Source of the DNA: Syngnathus acus
Taxonomy: Eukaryota > Chordata > Actinopteri > Syngnathiformes > Syngnathidae
Assembly (NCBI RefSeq): GCF_901709675.1
Contig: NC_051089.1
Location: 18,906,008 to 18,970,007, forward strand
Reading direction: 5' to 3'
DNA: 64,000 bases
Part shown: positions 45,401-57,200 of the stretch, in pieces
How positions within the stretch are numbered: the first letter of the stretch is position 1
How the letters are laid out: the number at the start of each line of letters is the position of its first letter
The notes under the pieces: generated by a model
Seen by the model: the letters and a program-made list of their open reading frames with translations, nothing else
What the model was told of the DNA's origin: nothing
Databases searched by the model: none
Translations under genes and position numbers: made by a program

Positions 45401-48400
45401 TTTATTTATATATATCCAAATTTACTATTAAGATTGCAATACTGGTTTGCTATTAATGTGTCTATTTTATATCAACAACTATTTGTGGGATCATTAACTC
45501 ATTAACATTAGTTGTGTCATTAAGTAATCTATACCAGTGGTCCCCAACCACCGGGCCGCGGACCGGTACCGGTCCGTGGGTCACTTGGTACCGGGCCGCC
45601 AAGCCACACAGAAAAAAAAAAAAAGTTTTAATCGACGATCAATTAATTCAGGTCAAGACGCTCGTCCCGGTCACGTGACATGTTTCCCCAGTCGAGCCCG
45701 CAAAGCTAGCAACATGAGTAAGTATTTATTTTGAAAAATATAAAAAAATTGGCGATTCTCTCCCAATTACATCCGTCGGTTCAGGTCAAGACGCTCGTCT
45801 CGGTCACGTGACATGTCACCTCAGTTGAGCCCGCGAAGCAAGCAAAAATGAGCAAGAAACAGAGATGTTTGGAAAGCTTCTTCGGAAAGGGAAAAAAGCC
45901 CAATGAGGAGACGGAAGAAGAAGAGGCTACGACTTCTAAGAAAAGGAAAGCTGCATTTAAAAGACTATGACGCGCCAAGCCCACTCTGCATAATATGTGG
46001 CGACAGGCTAGCTAACGAGGCAATGAAGCCCTCAAAACTGCTTCGGCACATGGAGACCAAGCATCCTGCATTAAAAGACAAACCTTAACCACTTCGGGTG
46101 TCATTGTCTCCGATTACGCCTAGATGGGACCGGCTCGTTTCTGAGAAACAAGCTCAGTGCTCCCACTAATTCAATGTAATGGTGAGTTTTATTTTAATGT
46201 CGTTTATACTTGTTTTTATGCCAGTCGTATCATTTTGTTTCATCGTATTCATATATTTATTATAAATGTATTATTTATTTATATAAATGTATTATTTAGT
46301 TATATAAATGTATTATTTATTTATATAAAGGCCGGTCCGCGAAAATATTTCTGACACGTAACCGGTCCGTGGCGCAAAAAAGGTTGGGGATCACTGTTAC
46401 TCCATCCAGCAAGAGAATAAAACGAGTCTCAGCGGTCCTGCTAAGGACAGCTAAAATATTTTAAGTGACAAATGCACCAGATTTGTCACAGACGAGGCAG
46501 GGCAACCATGTGCATCTCAAACGTCTTTATTTAAGGAAGGAAGGAGGAGACTGAAATGAGCAGCAGATCAGGTCTGGCAGAGAACGAAGCAGAGCGAGCA
46601 AACCAGCAGACATGACGTATTGCTGAGACATAGTCAGGGACAGGCTGAGAGCCATGCTGGGCAGCTTTCAGGAATGGTCGGGTGAACAAGCAAGCTCAGT
46701 GAAAGTCAGAACAGGCAGGGAGCACAAACAAGTAACAAACCGTAGCAAGGAGCAGAGAGACAGAACTGTCTAAGGTGCTGATTTAAGGCTGGACTTTGGG
46801 CTGCAACTTTCAACCTCTTCCACTTGCGTTCTTAGGTGTGCTTCACACAAACGTTATTGACACTCGTAGCCAACCTTTTCCTCTTCCGGGGCTTAGAGCT
46901 ACAGCTGTTGCAGAGACGAAACCAGAGGCTGTAGCTGTCAAAGGCAAGAAACCAGCGGTTGCTGCTGTCAAGCAGACGAGACCAGAGGGTGCAGCTGTCA
47001 AGCAGGCAAGACCAGAGGCTGCAGCTATCGCAGTAACGAGACAGTGAGCTGCAGTTGTTGAAGCAGCGAGACAGGAAGCTGCAGCTTTTGTGGGAACGTG
47101 ACCAGAGGCTGCAGCTGTCGAGAAGACGGGGTCTAGGAACTGAGGACAGAGCGTCAGGTCCAGGCAGGCGTTGTGCAGGTCGAGGGGAGGTGGATGCGTG
47201 GCCTAAACGCTGGAGAACTTGGGCCAGCTCTTGGGACTGCTGTTGCTGGAGCTCCTGGTGCTGCCACTGTAGTTGCTGCTGGGCGAACTGGGTCCAATGC
47301 AGTGGGTTCACCAGAAACCCAGCGTGGTCAGAGAGGTTCGAGGCAGAGTACGTGTGCATATTTGGTTGGTACATTGGGTCATGGACGAGGTAGGGAAACT
47401 ATGTGTATCACAAACTTCTTTATTTAAGGAAAAGGGAAGTGGGAGACAGAGACGAGCAGCAGATCAGGTCTGGCAGAGAACAAAGCAGAGCGAGCAAACC
47501 GGCAGCTAGGATGTAGAGCTGAGACGTGGTCAGGGACAGGCAGAGAGTCAGGCCGGACAGAGTTTAGGACTGGTCGGGTGAACAGGCAAGATAGGTCGGC
47601 AACAAGAGTCAGAACAGGTAACAGGCAGAGAGCACAAATAAGTAACAAACCGAGAGGGAGCAAGCCAGGCAAACCAACCACGAGTGACAGGAGTGCAGGG
47701 TTTAAATAGCAGAGTTACCAAGCCAGGAGCAGGTGTGGTGACAAACAGGTGTCAGGCAATCAGTGCTGATTACTTGGAGGGCATGGCTGAAGGCATGTAG
47801 TATGTCACAGAACATGAGGGGTAGGGGCAGAGAGACAGAACTGTCCAAGGTGCTGATCGGAGGGATAGTTGACACGTGATACTGATTAATGAGAGAAAGA
47901 GCTACTACAATTTAGACAGTGAAGTAAAATAATACATTTATGACTTGTTATAAACCCAATAAGTACAGTATTTTAAACTGTAGATTTGTGTATACATTAT
48001 CAGGCCAAATTTTCTTGCCCCTCCACTTTCCTTTACTTATGCTTCTCACTTCTGCTGAATTTTAAGGTAGGTCACGAAAGGCAACAGGGAAATAGACAAT
48101 GAACAGAAAGTCAAAATTCTAGCTGAAGATGCTGTGTTATTGGATGGATTTGTCTTGACCCAGAGAAATGTGTTTACTGTCCTGGCTAAAAGGTCTTGTA
48201 TTCCTCCATTTGTGAACACTTCTCCTCTTAGGCCAGCTAACGATAACAAAGAGTGTTTCCATTACCATAAACCTGGACTTGTCATCGCTTTCTGCACCGC
48301 CTTGAAACAAAAAGCAGAAACGTCTGCACCCCAAAAAAAGCATCGGATTAATAATTTCTGACCCCCAGAATTCAACCCTCAATGCCAGCCAAAATTCTAA

Positions 48401-51400
48401 CTCTTGTTTTAAGCCCTTGATTTTTGTGTGGCAAATCTCTCTGGCGTCGCAACCGATGTGTCCAATCTGCATTCTCAGGGACACTGGTGCTTTGAACTCA
48501 GTAATTTTAGCCAGTGCCCTGCCATTTTCTTCTGAACCGTTTTGTGGGTATGAAACTGTCCTAGGGGTGAGATGAGACGTTTATGTTGTTCATTTTGTGT
48601 ATACGAAGTTAGAACTTATTACTGGCTGTTTTCCGATTGATTTTTGCACTGAGTTGCCCATTGGCGGTGTGGAAACACTCATGGGAAATGACATGGGTCG
48701 GGGTAACGTTACTCGTCTATCAGCAATTGAAGACTGTCTTTAGAGCAGTGACAAAAGTGCCCCAAAACTATATACTGCCCAGTTGCATAACAACCCCGAT
48801 ATTGACCTGTGTGACAGTAAATCTATGCTTCCAGATACCTCGAAAACCAAAACGGGCACTATCGTGTTCTGCAACCACGTGTGCAGAGAATAGGGTGAAT
48901 CCAAGTGTAAGGCAGTGTTGTGAGTTGCAAACAGCTTGACAACCCTCACTCTGGTTACTTTGTCCAAAACATTTGCTCACAGCTCAGAGTGGCCTAGTGG
49001 TAGAGTGTCCGCCCTGAGACTGGAAGGTTGTGGGTTCAAACCCCGGCCGGGTCATACCAAAGACTATAAAAATGGGACCCATTGCCTCCCTGCTTGGCAC
49101 TCAGCATTAAGGGTTGGAATTGGGGGGTTAGATCACCAAATGATTCCCGAGCGCAGCGCCGCTGCTGCTCACTGCTCCCCTCTCCCCCCAGGGGATGGAT
49201 TAAAATCACACGGGGATGGGTTAAATGCAGAGGACAAATTTCACCACACCCAGATGTGTGTGTGACGATCATTGGGACTTTAACTTTAACTTTTTAAATG
49301 GTACCCAATTATTCCTGCTGACCCAAACGTGCATTTCTAAGAAGGAAGTATACATTTCTAAGAAGGAAGTGGTAACTTACTACTGGCCACCAATCTTAGC
49401 TCATGCACATAAAAACCACTGTTCTGAACATCAAGATGAACCAAAGAATTACCAGTTCTGTCATGTTCTTAGTTTGCTTGGTTTTGATTTGGACTTTGGT
49501 TTGTTTTTATTTTTGCTTTTGCCAGTGTTATGTTTTCCTTGTGTTTCTTTTCTTTTCTGTCTCGTTAGATCCTTGTTTCCACCTGTTCTCGTTAGCACCG
49601 CCTCTTGTCTCTTCCAATCACTTCCTTCAGCCACTTGTCCAGCCCCGTTTGTCACACCTTGTTTCTGTTACGTCTTGCTCCCGTCCATGTGAAGTCCAAG
49701 ACCTTTTGCTAGTGTTTATTTTTTTATTACTTTGTTTAGAGCTCTGTTTAAGTTTTACATCTCCCGTAGTACCTTGTTTTGCCTTTTATTTCTTTCATAT
49801 CAAATTAATCCTTACCTGTACCTCCTGCCTTGTTACCTTGCATTTAGGTCCTCAACCCTGACAGAATCACACAACAACCCACAACAACCCTTATGATGTC
49901 ATCAATCTGCCTCCTTCTGCGCTCAGCCTGCTGACAACCCCTAAACCTTCGGAGTAAGCCCCCTGCCTCTTCCTCCATGTCCTAGTGTTTCTCTCTACCC
50001 CACCAATTCATCTCGTCATGTCCGTTTCGAGCCAGATGCTTCTTATTTCGAGCTCTGCAGCCTGGCGGTGCAAGTTCTGCGCCCACCACCTGACCTCGCT
50101 CCGGCGGCACATGTACTTTAGCCGCCATCAGACAGTGATCTAGCGGCGCACGACATGAGGGCACAAAAGTCCTCATCTGGCAGCTCAACCCCTGCGACCG
50201 CCCTCTGATCCTCCTCCTCTTGCTCTGGTGGCGCAAGTGCTGAGGCCGCCACCTGACCTTGCTCTAGCGACACACGTTCTTTAGCCACCATCCAACATTA
50301 CGGCGGCGCAAGCCTTGCGGCTGCCCTCACCCCTCGTCTGCCATCCAAGACTCCCACCGGCCTTGCTGTTTGAGGACTGTGGACACTTTGGTGATCACTG
50401 GGGAAAACAACAGGCAACAAAGTAACAAATAGATATGAACAAACCACACTTGGACTCGGCTTGGGAGTCTGAAAAGCACATGGCTAAGCACATAGGACAG
50501 ATGACAATGACCCAACAAACACTGAACAGAAAGGAGGACACTGAATACAAACAAATTGACAAGATAACGAGGAACACCTGGACACGTCACAAGTTGCTGA
50601 GGGAGCTGATTGGAAGACACAAGGGGGTGTGGCTAACAAGAACAGGTGGAAACAATTACTTGACGAGACAGACTTTAAAAGTTAAAGTCCCAATGATCGT
50701 CACACTGTGAGTATAGCTTTGCTTTGTTTTGTATGTCATGTCATTTTATTTGATACAAATTACTTTGTATCTCATCTGAATTGTTTGTAGCAATGTTGGG
50801 AAAGTTAATTTTCTACATTAACTACTTCAAGATTCACTTTGCAACTTTTAAAATGAACTAGTTCAGTTCATAGTTCTTGATTGAAAATCTATCATTGTTC
50901 CAAAAATGTCAAAAAAGTATTTCTCTTCCCCCAATCTAAAAAAAGGTTGCCTCGAGCTGTTAACCTCTGGCATATTGGCATTTTCAACCATTCCATTCAC
51001 ACTCGTACCCAGGTGAAGCTATCACCCTACAATCCCAAATTGTCACGAACGGACTAATGAGACGAGAGTTACTCTTGACGGACCAGTTAGACCATGGCTA
51101 GATGAGTAATGGCCACAGAGCTCCACTTGAAATAGGATACCAGCAAGATGGAGGCAGGGTACTGCTATGGGCTGGTAATAAAGATGAGTTGCTTGGACCT
51201 TTTTGAGTTAAAGATGGACTTAAAATTTATTCTAAAGTCAAAACAAAAGTTAATTAAAATGAACCTACTGCCACTTCTTAGAAGACACTTTCTTCAAGCA
51301 GTGGTTCAGTAAAAGGTTTGCATCTTTCAAGAAACCCATGATTATTATGCAGGAAAATATTCTGTCGCATTCATGTGTGGCTCGTCGGTGAAGGCCTTAA

Positions 51401-54164
51401 AGATGATTAACTACTACTTAAAGTCGTGGCCCCCTTCTTCACCTGACCTGAACTCTATTGAGAACTTGTATCGCCTTTCTAAATGGGAGATTTACGCTGA
51501 AGGAAAACAGTACACACCTCTGTGAAAAATGTCTGGGAGGCTGCGGTTGTTAATCGTTAAAAGATCAAGAAGTTGATAGACTCAATGGATGGAAATCTTA
51601 TAACTGTTATTAAAAAGAAGGGTGGCTATATTGGTCACTAATTTTCTTTTAAATGTTAATATGTACATTTTTAGTTTTGTTTCTTATTCTCACTTTAATA
51701 AATGGAAAATATACAAGTAAGATGGGAACATTTCCATTTTTACTTTAGTTGTATAATAATTCTGCACACTAAAAGTTCCCTAATAATTGTGCACACAGAA
51801 ATTTTCCAAAGAAAGCCAGAATCTCACTTTCATTCTTTTAAATGATCAAGCTTGGTGTTAATTCACATTTTGCTTGCCCGAGAGCATTGTAGTTGTTTGA
51901 AAACAAAATTAATCCTCACAAATACAATTTGTAGGTGCCGGACTGAGGTAGGAAACAAAGGATGTACAAATGAATTGCAAAACATTTAAAGTAACATTAT
52001 ATTTGCTTTAACTATCTTTTCATTTATAGTGAATGTATAATTTCTTAATTTATTTGCCTGAAGAACCAGACAACGTTTATAATTTGGGACCGATTACGGA
52101 AGCTGACAATCATGCGATATCCATCTCAAATTTTAAAAACGTGTCCCTTGAAAGCCTTACACAATTGGTTAGCGCGGCTAAACAGACAATGTGATTAATC
52201 AACTCGGCAAACTCGTTAAAGAATCATTTCAGATTTTAGGACCGTCCGTTTTAAATATAATTAAGCTGTCTGTCTCCTCTGGCAGTGTGCCAACAGCCTT
52301 TAAGACCGTTATTATTCAACCACTACAGTATTTTTCGGACTATAAATTGCGGGTTTTTTCATAGTTTGGGTGGGGGGGGGCGACTTATACTGAGGAGCGA
52401 CTTTGTGTCACAAATTCACAAATTTTCCAAATTCAAAAAAAAAAAAAAAAAAAGTGAAACCGCGATAAACGAACCGCGATGTAGCAAGGGATTACTGTAA
52501 TTTGAATTTCAAGTGACGTCAGCGGCGCGGTGTGGCGGTTGTTTACATAAAAGACAAAGATTCGATCACGGGATGACGAAGATGATGAAGGGCCCCATGT
52601 ACTACCGGCATCATTAGCAGCTTTCTTTGTAAGTGACACGGAGGATGAAGAGTCTGAAGGATTTAATGATTTGGAGTGACACAGAAGGTTTGAAAAACTA
52701 TTATGGCTTTTACGCACGCCTGGTCCTACTCTACGGAGCTCTCTTTCACCTCCGTGGATGGAAGTCGGGGGCCGGCGCTCGGCCGGGTGGCTGTCCGGGC
52801 ACGGTGGATGGGGCTCGGACATGGCTTTTACGCACGCCTGGTCCTATTCTATGGAGCTCTCTTCCACCTCCGTGGCTGGAAGCGCCACCTCCGTGGACTT
52901 CCGGGTATGGAAGTCGACGGCGGTGCTTGGGGCCGTGTGGCGGTGAACTATTTATGTTATAGTGATTTGATATATTTTATTTCGTGTAGCAACTTGTATA
53001 TGTTTTTATCGTTACAGTTCAGTAGTTGTTGGCTTGTTGAACTCTTGTTTTGTTAAATAAAGAGCCGTTTACCAAACCCACGTCTTTCCTTGTACTTTGT
53101 TAATGCTACAATATAGTTGTATACTAGATCTGTGGAATAACGACGAGGCTGACGTCAATGCGCACGCGCGGCGTTGTTGACAAAGGACGAGGAAATTGAT
53201 CGATGGATTCAATGATTTGGAGTGACACAGATGGTTTGATAATATTATTGCTTATATAATAGTTATCCATCCATTTTCTGTCCCGCTTAGTCCCCACGGG
53301 GGTCGCGAGCGTGCTGGAGCCTATCCCAGCTGTCATCGGGCAGTAGGCGGGGGACACCCTGAACCGGTCGCCAGCCAATCGCAGGGCACACAGACAACCA
53401 TTCGCACTCGCACTCACACCTAGGGACAATTTGGAGTGCTCAATCGGCCTACCAAGCATGTTTTTGGGATGTGGGGGGAAACCGGAGTGCCCGGAGAAAA
53501 CCCACGCGGGCCCGGGGAGAACATGCAAACTCCACACAGGGAGGGCCGGAGGTGGAATCGAACCCGCACCCTCCTAACTGTGAGGCGGACGTGCTACCCA
53601 GTGCACCACCGAGCCGCCTATATAATAGTTATTTGACATATAATTTATATATCGTTATATGGGCCTGTGGAATATTTTGAAGTGCAAGCGCCGTCAGCAC
53701 TCTCTGCATTGTTGACATAACGGACGATCGATGGATTTAATGAATTGGAGTGACACAGATAGTTTTATAAACGTGTTATTTATGTAATAGTTATTTGAAT
53801 AACTCTGAATGTTACGTCAGGCCTGTTCTCAGCTCTTCGTTTGTGTTTATGTCACGTTAGCATACCTATCGTTTAGCCCAGGGGTGCGCAATACGTCGAT
53901 CGCGATCGACCGGTCGATCGCCAAGCCACTATTGGTCGATCGCGTGATATTAAAATGTTTTTATTTTTTTTCGCACTTGACGCGTGTACAAACAACGGCG
54001 CTAACAACACAACACAAACACGCTAGCTCGTGGGTTCCCTCCAATTGTCAGAACCCTGTTTTTTCTCTTAAACTTAAGAAAGGGTATAAAAATGAGTGGG
54101 GCAGCTGGCCATAGTAAGAAGTATCACTTTCATAGGGAATGGGAGTAGGACTTTTTTTCACGAT

Positions 54165-54203
<39 letters not shown>

Positions 54204-57200
54204 GTATATATATACGTATATATACGTATATATATACGTATATATATATATACTATATATATAAAATTGTACTTTTTTTTAGTGGGTAGATCTTTGTGAC
54301 TTGGTCATTTCAAAAGTAGCTTGCGAGCTCAAAAAGTTTGCCCACCCCTGGTTTAGCCTGTTGTTACTCGTTCATGTCTGTTCTTGGTGTTGGATTTTGT
54401 CGAATAAATTTCCCCCCAAAATGCGACTTATACTCCGGAGCGACTTATATATGTTTTTTTTCACTTTATTTTGCATTTTATGGCTAATGCGACCTATATT
54501 CCGGAGCGACTTTTAGTCCGAAAAATACGGTACTTAAGCGACCAAACCCGGACCGTCTCAGTAATTATAGGCCGGTTTCAAATCTCCTGTTCATTCCTGT
54601 TTTTAATGATTACCGTTTTTTTTCCATGTATAATGCGCAAAATTTAACTAATTTATTGTCCTAAAATCCGGGGTGCGCATTATACATGGGTACAATTTTT
54701 TTAAATTTTTTTTTTCTTTTAATTTTTTTTTTTTTTTTTTTTGAAGAAAATCATGGTACAACAATTTTTGATGAAAATCTTGTCACGGATGGAGTGTGGA
54801 AAGGAAGAGGGCGACCAAGTGCAGCTTGAACCAGGGTTCATTGGAGGAACTCAAAACACAGACTTGGTAAACTAACATAACTCTCTAACAAAACCAATAA
54901 CAGGACTGACCGACAAAGACGTGGAACAAAAAGACAGGGGGACATTACCAAAGACAGGAACAGAAACCTGTGTTATTGTCAAATATTGTTTGTTTTTTAA
55001 TCTCCATCGCGGACTGGACGTCATACGGAGGCAGTATCACTGCGCATGCGCACTATGGATCCGATGCGAATAGTCCTCTTCTCTTCTTGACTGACAATGA
55101 ATGTGATAGTTTAATAACTAACCCAGATGCGTGTGTGACGATCATTCGGACTTAAAAAAAAAAAAAAGTCAAAATTTGGGTGCGTATTATACATGGGTAC
55201 AGGCTTTTTTCCAGCATTGACATGCCATTTTTAGGGTGCGTATTATACATGGGGCCGCATTATACATGGAAAAAAACGGTACATGGTTGCTAAAAATCGA
55301 TTTGAACCATTTCAGTCTGGTTTTTAGAACTAACCACTGAGACAGCTCTTGCTAAAGTGACCAATGATCTCCTCTTAGTGACGGACTCATCGGTACTATT
55401 ATTACTCGATCTTAGTGCTGCCATTGACACTGTAGATCACATTTTATTAGAGCGCCTTAAAACCTGCGATGGTATTTTAGGGTCAGCACATTGTTGGTTT
55501 AGTTCTTATCTCTCTGAGAGGACCCACCGCGTGGGCCATGGCAACACGATCTCTGAGCTCATTAATGTTATGTGTGGTGTCCCGTAGGGATCGGTACTCG
55601 GACCTATACTGTTTAGTATTTATATGATTCCGCCTGGGGAACTTGTGCGTAAATAGAACATTAGTTTTCAATGTTATGCAGATGACACCCAATTATATAT
55701 GGACTCCGCTGCCCTCTCTGCAGAGTATCCACCACCGTAGGGTCCACAGGAGAGTGGCCTCCATCCTTAAAGACCCCACCCACCCCCAACATGGACTGTT
55801 CACTGATCTGCACTTTATACTGTACATTGTTGACACTCACTTTGTTTTGCACTGCATTCTCCCCTGTTTAACAGTACATTCACTATAACTCTCACAACTG
55901 TTGCACAATGCCATTTTTGCACTTGCCTATATTGCACATCCCTCACCTTAGTAGTTGTATAGATTGTGTATATATTGTGGTTTTTATATTTTGTGTTTCT
56001 TACTTTTTTAATCTTCTTTTAATCTTCCTTACCTTGTCTGGCACTTTAACGGACAGTGAAAGAATTTCATTGTACAAAGAAAAAGTGCTTTCCTTTTGCA
56101 CACACGACAATAAACGCTTTGAATCTGACAAATCCATGAAATTGTTGTAATTTTGAGGCATGTCTTACTGAGATAAAATAATGGATCTCTCTCAATTTCC
56201 TACGTCTTAAAGCTTACGTATCACATTTATAAATTCTTCCGTTTCAAGATTTACTCATTCAGTTGTGGTTTATATAAAGTGGAACAGTGATGCTTTTGTC
56301 TGAATTTCTCATTTTGATAGTATCACAGGCCCCTCTTTCATATTTGTTCCTAGATGCGGCTCAGAGCGAGCCGTTTTGATGCGGTCTCTTTAAATGCAAA
56401 TGAGATACTTCACACCCCACTCCCTCCAGGCCGCAAGATGTGCACATGCCTTTCTGGACGGACATATTTGTAGTTTTTTTAGCCGAGGTACCGTTTACTT
56501 GCGCCGCAAACTTTTTTATTGATTAAAAGATGTCAACGGCAGAAGACTTGTCCATACATACATAGCACGTAACAAAATAAATCCCCTCACGACATTTATG
56601 AACATGTCTTGTAAACAAGCACTGTAACAAAATAAATCCCCTCACTATATTTATAAACACGTCTTGTAAACAAGCACTGCAGTCAAATTAACCAGTAAGC
56701 TAATGCTAGCATTAGCGAGAAGCTAACAAATGCATCTAACACCTTATTGTGTTCCCCAAGAATAATACAGCACCTTCGATGCAATTCATCGAATACTACT
56801 CAGAATACACCCACATGAAGTGAAAACAGAGCGCACAGCTCTAAAATCAGCAGAAAGACTAACTAAAGCTATGAAAACAAGTGCATCATAGACACGCAAT
56901 AATATGAAAATGAAATACAGTTTAGGGTGCACTGCTTCCCGCTCCTGAGGCGCCAGATGGTGGACCAGAATTTTCTCGAAGCCGGAAGTAATTCTCCATG
57001 GCCTCGCCAAAACTCCTCGCATGCCCAGGTTTTTGCCTCAGCTGAAGCCGTGTTCCGCGGACTCAATGTCCTCCGCCTCCTCCGGAACGTGGGAAAAGCT
57101 CTGCCGGAGGTGGGAGTTAAAGCTCTTTCTGACAGGAGATTGTGCCAGACATTCCCAGCAGACCCTCACAGTACGTTTGAGTCTGCCAGATCGGACCGGC

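Larger units (their letters stand above)
52326..54530. mobile_element. Family X element, copy 4, with nested SINE and hAT
   Basis: Left end CAGTATTTTTCGGACTATAA, right end inverse of CCGTATTTTTCGGACTAAAA, TA on both sides. The interior at 52570-52680 encodes an acidic stretch, [20 protein letters not shown] then [12 protein letters not shown]-stop, like a transposase C terminus. It contains an internal repeat of 'atggcttttacgcacgcctg' (about 52707 and 52820). Confidence 0.85.
52262..55700 (+). mobile_element. L2-like LINE RT remnant split by elements X4 and Y2
   Basis: RT pieces appear at 52262-52325 ([20 protein letters not shown]), 54533-54612 ([18 protein letters not shown]) and 55282-55700 ([66 protein letters not shown]). 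Each gap is exactly one TA-flanked element, and the reading frame continues across both. Point stops inside the RT (for example after CGVP) show it is dead. Confidence 0.85.

Noticed and set aside
46796-47509. Several overlapping + strand frames
   Set aside because: Produced by the 30-bp minisatellite and LTRs of an antisense element.
48984-49060. tRNA gene
   Set aside because: A and B boxes are present, but the cloverleaf is incomplete and the sequence continues into a SINE body repeated elsewhere.
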